NCBI RefSeq assembly: GCF_010550245.1
Contig: NZ_JAAGLU010000028.1
Coordinates: forward strand, 62,001 to 126,000
Source: Streptomyces sp. SID12501
GTDB taxonomy: Bacteria; Actinomycetota; Actinomycetes; Streptomycetales; Streptomycetaceae
Reading direction: 5' to 3'
DNA: 64,000 bases
Made by a program: the position numbers and the translations under genes. Of this stretch, positions 50,347-59,168 are shown in pieces; position 1 is the first letter of the stretch, and each line of letters begins with the position of its first letter. The notes below the pieces were generated by a model, which saw only the letters and a list, made by a program, of their open reading frames with translations, did not search any database and was not told the origin of the DNA.

Positions 50347-51603
50347 GTGAGTCTCCTGCCGGAGCAGCGCTACCCCAGTGTGAACGAAATCGTCTCGTCC
50401 GCCCGGGCGCTGGCGGCTCAGCGGCCCCTTCTGTGCGCCTTCAAGCAGGTGGGGTCCTCCCGCGCCGGACGGCCCCTGCACCTGCTGTCCGTGGGCCACG
50501 CACGACAAGCCGTGCTCGTCGTCGCGGGCGCCCACGCCAACGAACCCACGGGCGGTTCCACGCTCCTGGCGCTCGCGGAACGGGTTGTGCACGACCGCGA
50601 GTTGCGGACGGACACCTCCTGGCACTTCCTGCTGTGCGCGGATCCGGACGGGGCCAGCCTGCACGTCACGCCGGCGCCGCGCAGCCTGCTCGACTACCAC
50701 CTCGGCTTCTACCGGCCCGCCGGGCCCGAGCAGCCGGAGTGGGCGCCCTCCGTGCTGCCGCCCGACCGGTTGCCGCCGGAGACGCGTGCCCTGACCGGTG
50801 TCATCGACGAAGTGCGGCCCTATCTCCAGGTCACCCTGCACGGCACCGACGTGGGCGGCAGCTGGGTGCAGCTGACGAAGGACGTCCCCGGGCTCGCCGA
50901 GCCGTTCGCCAAGTCGGCGGCGGAGCTGCGCATCCCGGTGGAGACGGGCGCCTCGGACGCGGCGGGCTGGCCCGCGTCGGGTCCCGGCGTGCACGTGATG
51001 CCGGCGCCGGGCTCGGAAGTGGCGTACCCGAGCATGCCGGACGACGCGCGGCACAGCACCTGGTACCACGCCCACCGGTACGGCGGTCTGACGGCGGTCG
51101 TCGAGGTCCCGATGTGGGCGAGCGACCTGGTGGACGACCCGGCCCCGCATCCCGCGCCGGCGGCGGCGATACGGCGACTGGCGAGCCGGCTGCTGCGGGA
51201 CGGCATGGAGGTCGAGCGGGTCCTCGGCGACGCGCTGCCGCGTCTGGCGGGCGCCGAGGGGCCCCTGCTGCGGGCAGCCCAGTGGGCGCTGGAGCTGGTG
51301 CCCGGGCTGGCGGCCGACTGGACGCACATGCCGCCCGCCGACACGACGATGGCGTACGTCGGCAGCGTGGACGCGTTCGGCCGCCGGCTGCCGCTGCGGG
51401 CCGCCGCGATGCTGCTGCGGGTCCTGCGGGAGACCGACGACCGCGCGGCACCGCGCCTCGAACACCTGGTCGCGGCCTGGAGCGAGGCCTTCATGGACCG
51501 CTTCCGGGCCCGCTGGGTGCCCCTGGAGCATCAGGTCGAGCACCAGGCCCGCACGGTGGTGGCCGCCGCGCGGCACGCGCGCGAGGCTGCTCCCCGGCGG
51601 TAG
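50347..51603 (+). CDS. M14-family zinc carboxypeptidase (first of two paralogues)
   Basis: 418 residues from GTG 50347 (VSLLPEQRYPSVNEI); an ATG 42 bases earlier is the alternative. Zinc ligands: HANEPTGG (HxxE) near 63-66 and LHGTDVGG near 168; the general-base Glu is in VVEVPMW. LLCADPDGASLH is a family segment. No signal peptide, so cytosolic, unlike secreted pancreatic-type carboxypeptidases; this subgroup may cut peptides or amide conjugates in the cell. It is a clear paralogue of the minus-strand gene 0.5 kb downstream and converges on the SSI gene. Confidence 0.87.
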   Translation: MSLLPEQRYPSVNEIVSSARALAAQRPLLCAFKQVGSSRAGRPLHLLSVGHARQAVLVVAGAHANEPTGGSTLLALAERVVHDRELRTDTSWHFLLCADPDGASLHVTPAPRSLLDYHLGFYRPAGPEQPEWAPSVLPPDRLPPETRALTGVIDEVRPYLQVTLHGTDVGGSWVQLTKDVPGLAEPFAKSAAELRIPVETGASDAAGWPASGPGVHVMPAPGSEVAYPSMPDDARHSTWYHAHRYGGLTAVVEVPMWASDLVDDPAPHPAPAAAIRRLASRLLRDGMEVERVLGDALPRLAGAEGPLLRAAQWALELVPGLAADWTHMPPADTTMAYVGSVDAFGRRLPLRAAAMLLRVLRETDDRAAPRLEHLVAAWSEAFMDRFRARWVPLEHQVEHQARTVVAAARHAREAAPRR

Positions 51604-51647
51604 GCGGGCGAGACCGTTCGCCTCTCCCGAGCACACCCGATGGGTCC

Positions 51648-52106
51648 CTACAGGGCGAACACCGCCCCGGTCCTCGCCCCGAGTTCGCATCCGTTGGAGA
51701 AAGTCCTGTCGTACTCCCGCGGGCGGCCGTTCCACTCGCCCTCCGCGTGCACGGTGACGGGCGAGTAGAGCATCGGGCAGAGGGTCTTCCTCGGCGGGAT
51801 GCCGCCGATGTCGCCGTCCACCGCGGCGAGTTCCGCACAGGCCCGGGCCGCCTGCGCGTGCCCCAGGGGCGGGTCGCACAGCACCAGCGTGCCGTGGGTG
51901 CCGGCGGCGCCCGACTCGCCCCGGCTGACGGTGACGTACAGCCAGTTGCCCCGGACGTCCTCCTGGGAGACCGCCTGGGCCGGGGTGGAGCCCGCGAGGA
52001 GGAGGCCGACGGCCAGCAGGGCACCGCGTACCGCTCGTGCGGCGGGGACGGGCCTGATGATCCGGACGGGCCCGGTCGTGTTGCCGGTACTGATCGTGTG
52101 GGTCAT
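51648..52106 (-). CDS. Subtilisin inhibitor-like (SSI family, I16) secreted protein
   Basis: 152 residues with signal peptide (AVRGALLAVGLLLAGSTPAQA). The mature part has the SSI fold: NWLYVTVSRGESG, TLVLCDPPLGHAQAARACAE, and the reactive-site loop TLCPMLYSPVTV in which the Met after CP is the P1 residue by analogy with SSI (Met73). The second disulfide is in FSNGCELG; the end TGAVFAL matches the usual VFAF. It would block subtilisin-type serine proteases in the medium. The ATG overlaps the carboxypeptidase stop (ATGA), so both come from one message. Confidence 0.9.
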   Translation of the reverse strand: MTHTISTGNTTGPVRIIRPVPAARAVRGALLAVGLLLAGSTPAQAVSQEDVRGNWLYVTVSRGESGAAGTHGTLVLCDPPLGHAQAARACAELAAVDGDIGGIPPRKTLCPMLYSPVTVHAEGEWNGRPREYDRTFSNGCELGARTGAVFAL

Positions 52107-53509
52107 TCCCTGTGCATCGGCAACGCGGCCCCCGCACCCCAGCCCGACTCACCCGAACGTGAGCCCGCGCGCGTGCGGCGGCCCGCCAGTTCGAACGCGG
52201 CGAGCGCCACCCGCGACTGGTACTCCACCTGACGTGCGACCGGTATCCAGCGCGCCCCGCAGCCGTATCGGTAGTCGGCGCACCACTCGTCGATCAGCCG
52301 GTCCAGCTCGCGCAGGACGTCGGCTGCCGCCGGACCCGCGTCGCGCGCCAGCTGGTGCAGCAGCCCCGCCGTACGCAGCACCAGCCGCCGCCCGGCGATG
52401 CGCAGCGCTGCCAGGTGGGCGGTCCTGAGCGGTGGCAGCGGGCGCGCGGTGCCGTCGTCCGTGTCGGGGTCCCAGCCGTCGGCGAGACCGGGGCAGACCA
52501 GTAGATAGTCGTCCACCGGGGCGAGGAGACGGTCCGCGTCCGCCACGCGCCCGAGGTGGGGCCGCAGCTGTCCGAGGGCCGCCTCCAGATACCGCGTGTC
52601 GTGCCGCAGCGTGTGGCTGACGGTGCGCAGCACCGCGTCGGCGTCGGCGGGCGGCGTGTCGTCCTCCACGGCGGCCACGCCCCACATGGGCGCCTCGACG
52701 ATCGCCGTCACCGTGCCGTGCCGGTGCGGATGGAACCAGGTCGACTCGACGGCGGCCTCCGTGATGGCGGCGGCCAGGTCGCCACGCCTCGGCGGCGGTA
52801 TCCGGTGCACGGCGGGTCCCAGACTGGGCCAGTACAGGGTGTCGTACGGGCCCAGCTCGCGCGGGATGCCGAGCCGGGCCGCCGTCTCGGCGACGCGCTG
52901 CGGGAGGCCCGGCAGGTCGCGGGTGAGTTCCACGAAACCGCCGCCGACATCGACACCGTGCAGCGAGCACTGGAAGAACGGCCGCAGTTCGTCCTGGAGG
53001 GCGAGCAGCGCGCGGGTCTCCGGCAGGGCGGCCCCGGCCGCGCCGTCGGGCAGCCACTCGGGCTGTTCCAGGAAGCCGGGCCGGAAGAAGTTCCGGAAGT
53101 AGTGGCCGAGGGTGTAGGGACCCGCGAGCCAGCCCTCGTTGCGGCGCGAGCCGTCGGGGTCCAGGCACAGCAGCAGGTTCCAGGTGGCGTCCGCGCGGAC
53201 GGTCGGTCCCGGGTCGGCGAGGGCCCGTTCGGCCAGCCGGAGTGCTGTCGCGCCGCCCACGGGCTCGTTGGCGTGCGGTCCGGCGACGACCAGAGCCTGA
53301 CGGCTGCCGTGCCCCACGGAGAGCAACCACAGTGGCGTCCCCGCGCGCGAGGTGCCCACGGTGCGCAGCCGGGCGTCGGCGGGGTGGCGGGCGACGAGTG
53401 CGGCGGCCCGGTCGGCCAACTCGTCCACGGACGGGTAGTGGAGGAGCGGCGACAGGACAAACCTCCGCAGCAGGACTGTCGGTTCACTTGGCGTACATGA
53501 CGTACGCAC
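52103..53509 (-). CDS. M14-family zinc carboxypeptidase (second paralogue), coupled to SSI
   Basis: Zinc ligands HANEPVGG and LHGVDVGG, general base in IVEAPMWGV, same order as the paralogue at 50347. Coordinates give the longest frame, from a GTG at 53509 that has no ribosome-binding site. A CTG at 53455 preceded by GGAGG with a 6-base spacer would give LSPLLHYPSVDEL, aligning exactly with the start of the paralogue (VSLLPEQRYPSVNEI), so CTG is my preferred start (450 residues). No ATG, GTG or TTG lies between. A frame VTDCAYVMYAK-stop (53484-53519) overlaps the region. No signal peptide; the stop overlaps the SSI start. Confidence 0.85.
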   Translation of the reverse strand: MRTSCTPSEPTVLLRRFVLSPLLHYPSVDELADRAAALVARHPADARLRTVGTSRAGTPLWLLSVGHGSRQALVVAGPHANEPVGGATALRLAERALADPGPTVRADATWNLLLCLDPDGSRRNEGWLAGPYTLGHYFRNFFRPGFLEQPEWLPDGAAGAALPETRALLALQDELRPFFQCSLHGVDVGGGFVELTRDLPGLPQRVAETAARLGIPRELGPYDTLYWPSLGPAVHRIPPPRRGDLAAAITEAAVESTWFHPHRHGTVTAIVEAPMWGVAAVEDDTPPADADAVLRTVSHTLRHDTRYLEAALGQLRPHLGRVADADRLLAPVDDYLLVCPGLADGWDPDTDDGTARPLPPLRTAHLAALRIAGRRLVLRTAGLLHQLARDAGPAAADVLRELDRLIDEWCADYRYGCGARWIPVARQVEYQSRVALAAFELAGRRTRAGSRSGESGWGAGAALPMHRE

Positions 53510-53592
53510 AGTCAGTCACGACTCGGGGGGTACGTCAACACCGCGGCACGCAAAGTGAATTGCTCCTGGGGAGCAGTCCTACGGGAGTGGTC

Positions 53593-54144
53593 TCACTCCG
53601 TCGAGAGGCAGAACGTCATGTTCCCGAAGCCGATCTGGTCGCCGGCCCGGACGACGGCCGCGCCGATCACCCGGCGCCCGTTCACCGTCGTGCCGTTGGT
53701 CGAGCCGAGGTCGCGCAGCACCCACAGGCCGCCCTGCTGCCGGAGTTCGGCGTGGACGCGCGAGACCGTCTCGTGCGTGAGCCGCAGGCCGTTGGCGGGG
53801 TCGCGCCCTATGCGCAGCGGGTGGCCGTTGCCGGGGTGGGGCAGCAGCAGCTTGGGGAGCCGCTCCGACTGCCAGGCCCTGCGCAGCCGTACCGTGAAGC
53901 CGGAAACCGCCTCGACCGTCCCGAACACCAGGCGGGACAGGCGGTTCTCGGTGGGCAGGTCGGCGGTGAGGACGGCCAGCTCGTCGGACCGGCGGGCGGC
54001 CAGCGCCAGTTCCATGCGCCGGATGAACGTGTCGTGCGAGAGCTGACCGAGAGCGACCCCTTCCCGGAGCGCCTTCAGCGCCCGGTCGCGCTCCGCGTCG
54101 GAGAGGCGCGGCGGGTACGTGTGGAACTCGAAGGACGACGTCAC
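53593..54144 (-). CDS. DUF1707-FHA domain protein
   Basis: 183 residues. Residues 10-65 are the DUF1707 (SHOCT-like) segment: LSDAERDRALKALREGVALG, QLSHDTFIRRMELALAARR. Residues ~95-180 are a forkhead-associated domain that binds phosphothreonine: RIGRDPANGLRLTHETVSRVHAEL, with the S-x-x-H and LGSTNGTTVNG loops intact. It is a probable reader for Ser/Thr protein kinase signals. GTG at 54144 has no clear ribosome-binding site; ACAAT lies close upstream, so it may be leaderless. Divergent from treZ. Confidence 0.87.
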   Translation of the reverse strand: MTSSFEFHTYPPRLSDAERDRALKALREGVALGQLSHDTFIRRMELALAARRSDELAVLTADLPTENRLSRLVFGTVEAVSGFTVRLRRAWQSERLPKLLLPHPGNGHPLRIGRDPANGLRLTHETVSRVHAELRQQGGLWVLRDLGSTNGTTVNGRRVIGAAVVRAGDQIGFGNMTFCLSTE

Positions 54145-54328
54145 GTTCGTGATTGTCGGGCAGCGCGCGCGGGGTGTCCACAGAACGCCGAAACGGCGGC
54201 CCGCCGGGCGGGCCCGACGACACGCTCGGCAAAGGTGAGGATTCAGGCGCGGACCGTCGGCGTTTGAAGCACCATGGGACGGGCTACGTCCCGGTGAGCA
54301 CCGCTCGGCACAGTAAGGGGATCCGTCC

Positions 54329-56074
54329 GTGCACTTCGAGGTGTGGGCACCGCAGGCCAGTCGTGTGACGCTCCAGTGCGACTCGGGCACGCGCGCGTTG
54401 GAGCGCGATCCGGAGCGCACGGGCTGGTGGTCCGGCGAGGCCGAGGCCCGGGACGGGTCGCGTTACGGCTTCGCCGTGGACGACGGTCCCGTGTTGCCAG
54501 ACCCGCGCTCGCGCCGCCAGCCGGACGGTCCGGACGGTCTGAGCGCCGTCGTCGACCACGGGCGCCACACCTGGCAGACCGAGTGGGCGGGGCGCGCGCT
54601 GCCGGGCGCGGTCCTGTACGAGCTGCACGTCGGCACGTACACGCCCGAGGGCACGCTGGACGCGGCGGCCGGCCGGCTCGGCCACCTCGTGGAACTGGGC
54701 GTCACCCACGTCGAGTTGATGCCCCTGTGCCCGTTCCCGGGGCAGCACGGCTGGGGGTACGAGGGGGTCTCGCTGTGGGCGGTGCACGAGCCGTACGGCG
54801 GCCCCGAGGCACTGAAGCGCTTTGTCGACCGGGCGCACGCACTCGGTCTCGGTGTCGTCCTGGACGTCGTACACAACCACTTGGGACCGTCCGGCAACTA
54901 TCTGCCCGCCTTCGGCCCGTACTTCACGGACACGCATCAGACGCCCTGGGGTTCCGCGGTGAACCTGGACGCGCCGGGCTCGGACGAGGTGCGCGCGTAT
55001 CTGCTCGGCAGCGCGCTGGCCTGGCTGCGCGACTACCGGATCGACGGGCTGCGGCTGGACGCGGTGCACGCGCTGCGGGACACCCGCGCGTGCCACTTCC
55101 TGGAGGAGCTGTCGAAGGCCGTGGACGCCCTCGCCACCGACCTGGGCCGGCCGCTGTCCCTGATCGCCGAGTCCGACCTCAACGACCCGCGGATCGTCAC
55201 CCCGCGCGCGGGCGGCGGTCTCGGGCTGCACGCTCAGTGGAGCGACGACTTCCACCACGCCCTGCACACGGCACTGACCGGTGAGTCGCAGGGCTACTAC
55301 GAGGACTTCGCGCGGGCCCCGTTCGCGGCGCTGGCCAAGACGCTCTCGGGCGGCTACTTCCACGACGGCACGTACTCGACCTTCCGGGGCCGTGTGCACG
55401 GCCGCCCGCTCGACCGCACCGGCGTCGCCGCGCATCGGCTGCTCGGCTACACGCAGACCCACGACCAGGTAGGCAACCGCGCCCAGGGGGACCGCCTTTC
55501 GGCCTCCCTCTCCCCCGGACTGCTCGCCTGCGGCGCCGCACTGATGCTCACCGGGCCGTTCACACCGATGCTGTTCATGGGCGAGGAGTGGGCGGCGGGC
55601 ACCCCGTGGCAGTTCTTCACCGACCACACGGACGCGGAGCTCGCGGAGGCCGTACGGCGGGGCCGGCGGCGGGAGTTCACCTCGCACGGCTGGGCCGAGG
55701 AGGACGTGCCGGACCCTCAGGACCCGGCGACCCGTGACCGCTCCTGCCTCGACTGGTCGGAGCCCGAACGCGGGCCGCACGCGCGCGTACTGTCCTGGTA
55801 CCGGGACCTGATCGCCCTGCGCCACACCCAGCCCGACCTCACGGACCCGGATCTCTCGGACATCAAGGTCGCGTACGACGAGGAGGCACGCTGGCTCGCC
55901 TTCCGGCGCGGGGACGTACGTGTCGTGGCGAACCTCGCCCCGAAGTCGGCTGCGATCCCCCTGGGCCCACGGCGGGCGCGGGTGCTGGCCGCCTGGGAAC
56001 CGGTCGAACTGCCGGGAGCGGACGGGTTGCTGCACGTTCCCGGGGAGTCCTGCGTGGTGCTGGAACAAGGGTGA
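54329..56074 (+). CDS. treZ: Malto-oligosyltrehalose trehalohydrolase
   Basis: 581-residue GH13 enzyme releasing trehalose from the TreY product. N-terminal E-set domain (FEVWAPQASRVTLQC), VLYELHVGTYTPEGTLDAAA, catalytic GLRLDAVHALRD and LIAESDLNDPRIV, and the THDQVGNRAQGDRL motif. GTG at 54329 with AAGGGGAT upstream. Completes the glgX-treY-treZ set; ends 15 bases from the convergent phosphotransferase gene. Confidence 0.94.
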   Translation: MHFEVWAPQASRVTLQCDSGTRALERDPERTGWWSGEAEARDGSRYGFAVDDGPVLPDPRSRRQPDGPDGLSAVVDHGRHTWQTEWAGRALPGAVLYELHVGTYTPEGTLDAAAGRLGHLVELGVTHVELMPLCPFPGQHGWGYEGVSLWAVHEPYGGPEALKRFVDRAHALGLGVVLDVVHNHLGPSGNYLPAFGPYFTDTHQTPWGSAVNLDAPGSDEVRAYLLGSALAWLRDYRIDGLRLDAVHALRDTRACHFLEELSKAVDALATDLGRPLSLIAESDLNDPRIVTPRAGGGLGLHAQWSDDFHHALHTALTGESQGYYEDFARAPFAALAKTLSGGYFHDGTYSTFRGRVHGRPLDRTGVAAHRLLGYTQTHDQVGNRAQGDRLSASLSPGLLACGAALMLTGPFTPMLFMGEEWAAGTPWQFFTDHTDAELAEAVRRGRRREFTSHGWAEEDVPDPQDPATRDRSCLDWSEPERGPHARVLSWYRDLIALRHTQPDLTDPDLSDIKVAYDEEARWLAFRRGDVRVVANLAPKSAAIPLGPRRARVLAAWEPVELPGADGLLHVPGESCVVLEQG

Positions 56075-56089
56075 GCACAGGGGCGGGAC

Positions 56090-57022
56090 CTACCCCTCCT
56101 CATCCTCCTCCCGCAGCTCCGTCACCCGCTCCAGCAGGATCGCCTCCCACGCGCGCCGCAGTTGGACCCTGAGGAGCGGCAGCGGGCCGGCGTCGCGGCC
56201 GGTGAGGCTCTCGGCGAGCCGGACGACCGTGTCGCAGCGGGCGAGCCACAGGCCACGCAGGCAGGGGCGGGCCGCGTACCCGGCGAGGGTGGCCGCCCGT
56301 ACGGCGGCGGGCGAGCCGACCGCGAGGGCGAGACCGGCGATGTCCTCGGCCGGGTCACCGACGACCACGTGGGTCCAGCCGAGGACACCACGCACCCGCC
56401 CGTCGGGGCTCACCACGAGGTGCTCGCCCTTGAGGTCGTGGTGGACGAGGACCGCCGTACCTGCCTGCGCGGCGAGTTGTGCGGTGGCGGACGGGGTCAG
56501 CTGGTGGAGCCGCGCGGGGTCGAACTCGTCGGCCGCCGCGAGGCGTTCGGCCGCGCCTTCGGCGGCCCGCCGCAGCGCCTCCAGGGAACGTGGCCCGACC
56601 CGAGGCACACCGAGCGTCTCGGCCTGGCGTACGGGCACCTCGCGCAACCCCGTGAGCAGCGTGGCCAGGTCCGCCTCGCCCAAGGCGGAGACATCGTGCT
56701 CCTCGGCCGAGCCGCCGGAGAGCCGGGTGTCCAGGGTGTAGGCCAGTCCGTCGGCCCACTCGCCGTGCGCCACGGCGACGGGGACGGCGACGCCGATGTG
56801 CGGGCGTACGAGGTCGCGCAGGCGCGGTTCGCGACGCAGCCTCGCGGACGTCTCCCGGTCGGGGGCCAGACGCAGTACGTGCCGGGAGCCGACCCACCAC
56901 GTGGCGCAGCCGGCGCCGGCGGGCCGGACGTCGGGTCCGCCCGCGCCGACGGCGCCGTCCCCGAGCAGGGAACGGACCAGTCGGCGGACCGTGTCCGCGG
57001 TGGGTGTCGGTGCCTGGGTCAT
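56090..57022 (-). CDS. APH-family phosphotransferase-like protein
   Basis: 310 residues. Catalytic loop VLVHHDLKGEHLVVSPDGRV and the metal segment VLGWTHVVVGDPAEDIAGLA, in which the DFE-type Asp is replaced by a Gly-Trp-Thr pattern common in this subgroup. The family phosphorylates aminoglycosides, homoserine, choline and others, and the substrate here is unknown. It follows the M24 peptidase gene by 57 bases on the same strand, suggesting co-transcription. Confidence 0.82.
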   Translation of the reverse strand: MTQAPTPTADTVRRLVRSLLGDGAVGAGGPDVRPAGAGCATWWVGSRHVLRLAPDRETSARLRREPRLRDLVRPHIGVAVPVAVAHGEWADGLAYTLDTRLSGGSAEEHDVSALGEADLATLLTGLREVPVRQAETLGVPRVGPRSLEALRRAAEGAAERLAAADEFDPARLHQLTPSATAQLAAQAGTAVLVHHDLKGEHLVVSPDGRVRGVLGWTHVVVGDPAEDIAGLALAVGSPAAVRAATLAGYAARPCLRGLWLARCDTVVRLAESLTGRDAGPLPLLRVQLRRAWEAILLERVTELREEDEEG

Positions 57023-57078
57023 GGTCGCGCCGCTGTCGTCCGGGGGTGTGAGGGCGGGGATGGGCTCCTGGTGTGCGG

Positions 57079-58206
57079 TCAGTCCACTATGACCATCTCG
57101 CGGGTCGTGTTGTTGAGGCGCCGGCCGCCGTCGGCGGTCACCGTGACGATGTCCTCGATGCGTACGCCGAAGCGTCCGGGCAGATAGATGCCGGGTTCCA
57201 CGGAGAAGCACATGCCGGGGACGAGTGGCAGCTCCTCGCCCTCGATCATGTACGGCGGCTCGTGTGTGGTGACGCCGATGCCGTGGCCGGTGCGGTGGAT
57301 GAAGTACTCGCCGTACCCGGCCCCGGTGATGACCGCGCGGGCCGCCCGGTCGACGTCCTGGCACGCCGCGCCGGGCCGCACTGCCCGGAAGCCCGCCTCC
57401 TGGGCCTCTCGCACGATGTCGTGGACCCGGCGCTGTTCGGCGTCCGGTTCGCCGACGTGGACCGTGCGGGAGGTGTCGGAGCCGTAGCCGTGCAGAAGGC
57501 CGCCGAAGTCGAGGACGACCATGTCGCCGTGCTCGATGACGCGGTCGCCTGCCTCGTGGTGCGGATTGGCGCCGTTGGGGCCGGAGGCGACGATCGTGAA
57601 GTCGACCTGGGAGTGCCCGAACCGGCGCAGCAGATCGGCCAGATCGCCCGCGACGTCACTCTCCCGGCGACCGCCGAAGGGAACCTTCCGGATCTCCTCG
57701 TACGTTGCGTCGGCAGCCGCGCCCGCGGCTGCCAGGCGTGCCAGTTCCGCCGTGTCCTTCACCGCGCGCAGCATCGGCAGTCCGTCGCTGAGCGAGACGT
57801 ACGAGCTGCGGGGCAGCGCCTGCTGGAGTGCCAGCAGATGCAGTGCCCACGCGTTGTCGCTCACCCCGAAGCGGCCTGCCGTGTCGAGGAGTGCCGCGGT
57901 GGCCGCGTAGGGGTCCTTGCCGTCGGTCCAGTCGCGAAGGGTCAGGGCGGGCGCGCCCGCCGCGTGTGCCGCGTCCGGGGCCTCCAGGGCGGGTACCACG
58001 AGGACGGGGTCCTGTCCGGCGGTCAGCACCAGCAGGGTGAGGCGTTCGGTGACCGCTGGGGGCGCGTAACCGGTGAGCCAGACGAGGTCGGGTCCGGGCG
58101 CCACCAGGAGCCCGGCGAGCCCCGCGTCCTCGGCCGCGTGTGCGGCGCGCCGCATCCGTGCCCGGTAGTCGTCGGCGGTGAAGGGCGCGGGCGTGCTGCC
58201 GGTCAT
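57079..58206 (-). CDS. M24-family metallopeptidase (Xaa-Pro aminopeptidase-like)
   Basis: 375 residues. N-terminal creatinase-like domain to about 150 (LLVAPGPDLVWLTGYAPPAV), then the pita-bread domain. The five metal ligands are recognisable: MVVLDFGGLLHGYGSDTSRT (two Asp), HRTGHGIGVTTHEPP (His), CFSVEPGIYLPGRFG (Glu) and VRIEDIVTVT (Glu). It removes N-terminal residues before proline, in the cytosol. ATG at 58206. Confidence 0.92.
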   Translation of the reverse strand: MTGSTPAPFTADDYRARMRRAAHAAEDAGLAGLLVAPGPDLVWLTGYAPPAVTERLTLLVLTAGQDPVLVVPALEAPDAAHAAGAPALTLRDWTDGKDPYAATAALLDTAGRFGVSDNAWALHLLALQQALPRSSYVSLSDGLPMLRAVKDTAELARLAAAGAAADATYEEIRKVPFGGRRESDVAGDLADLLRRFGHSQVDFTIVASGPNGANPHHEAGDRVIEHGDMVVLDFGGLLHGYGSDTSRTVHVGEPDAEQRRVHDIVREAQEAGFRAVRPGAACQDVDRAARAVITGAGYGEYFIHRTGHGIGVTTHEPPYMIEGEELPLVPGMCFSVEPGIYLPGRFGVRIEDIVTVTADGGRRLNNTTREMVIVD

Positions 58207-58334
58207 CCGGGCCTCCGTGAAAGGGCGAGGGGCTACGGGCAGCATCCTGCCCGGATGCACGGGGCGGCGCGAGCCGATTGACCGCCCCAGCACCCGTGTC
58301 ACCTACCCCGCCCCCTTCAACTAACGGATGGGAG

Positions 58335-58364
58335 TTGAGCAACCATTAGTTCTAATGCTTAGAT
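58335..58364 (+). promoter_or_regulatory. Promoter with embedded palindrome CATTAG-TT-CTAATG
   Basis: TTGAGC at 58335-58340 and TTAGAT at 58359-58364, spaced 18 bases. The perfect inverted repeat CATTAG-TT-CTAATG (58344-58357) fills the spacer, a classic repressor position. The segment is strongly AT-rich against its surroundings. It serves the phosphoesterase gene 32 bases downstream. Confidence 0.6.
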
Positions 58365-58395
58365 CTACCCGAACCATTAAGGGAGGCGGAAGGCC

Positions 58396-59151
58396 ATGCT
58401 CGTACTCGCCCACATCAGCGATCTGCACCTCGACGGAACCGCGCGGTCGACGGCGCGCGCCGAACGGGTGCGCGACCGGCTGTGGGGGCTGCCGGGACAC
58501 CTGGACGCCCTGCTGGTGACCGGGGACATCGCGGACCACGGCACAGAGGCCGAGTACGAGGAGGCGGCGCACATCCTCGGACTGCGCACCGGCGACGCAC
58601 CCTTCCCGGTACTCACCTGTCCGGGCAACCACGACAGCCGCGCGCCCTACCGCAAGGCGCTGCTCGGCCTGCCCGCCGCCGAGGGGCCGGTCAACAGCGC
58701 GCACGTCTTCGACGACGCCGCCGTCCTGATGTGCGACTCCAGCGTGCCGGGCAGCGACGAAGGCGCCCTCGACGACGAGACGTACGACTGGATCGACGGG
58801 ACGCTCGACGAACTGGACGAGGGTGTCCCGGCGCTGCTCGCCTTCCACCATCCGCCCGCCGCCCTGCACCATCCCCTGCCGGACGCCTACCAGTTGGGGG
58901 AACCCGGCCGACTGGCCGCCCTCATGGAGCGCCGGCCTCAGATCGCCGGGCTCATCACCGGTCACGCCCACACACCGGCGGCCACGATCTTCGCCGGCCG
59001 GCCGCTGCTCGTCGGCCCGGGGGTTACCTGGACCCTCCGGCTGCCCTGGGAGGGCGAGGAGGTCGCGGACCGGGACGCGCCGGTCGGTCTCGCCTTTCAC
59101 GTACTGGACGACACCGGGCGGCTGACCAGCCACTTCAGGGTGGTCGTGTAA
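58396..59151 (+). CDS. Metallophosphoesterase (CpdA-like)
   Basis: 251 residues of the calcineurin-like phosphoesterase fold. All motifs are present in order: ISDLHLDG (DxH), VTGDIADHG (GDxxD), CPGNHDSR (GNHD), LLAFHHPPA, and ITGHAHTPAA (GHxH). The nearest well-known group is class III cyclic-nucleotide phosphodiesterase, but the substrate cannot be fixed. GGGAGGCGGAAGG precedes the ATG. Confidence 0.92.
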   Translation: MLVLAHISDLHLDGTARSTARAERVRDRLWGLPGHLDALLVTGDIADHGTEAEYEEAAHILGLRTGDAPFPVLTCPGNHDSRAPYRKALLGLPAAEGPVNSAHVFDDAAVLMCDSSVPGSDEGALDDETYDWIDGTLDELDEGVPALLAFHHPPAALHHPLPDAYQLGEPGRLAALMERRPQIAGLITGHAHTPAATIFAGRPLLVGPGVTWTLRLPWEGEEVADRDAPVGLAFHVLDDTGRLTSHFRVVV

Positions 59152-59168
59152 GTGGGAGGGCGGGAAGG

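Noticed and set aside
50173..52152. Long overlapping frames on both strands across the first M14 gene
   Set aside because: Arg/Pro/Gly-rich shadows; only the M14 frame contains catalytic motifs.
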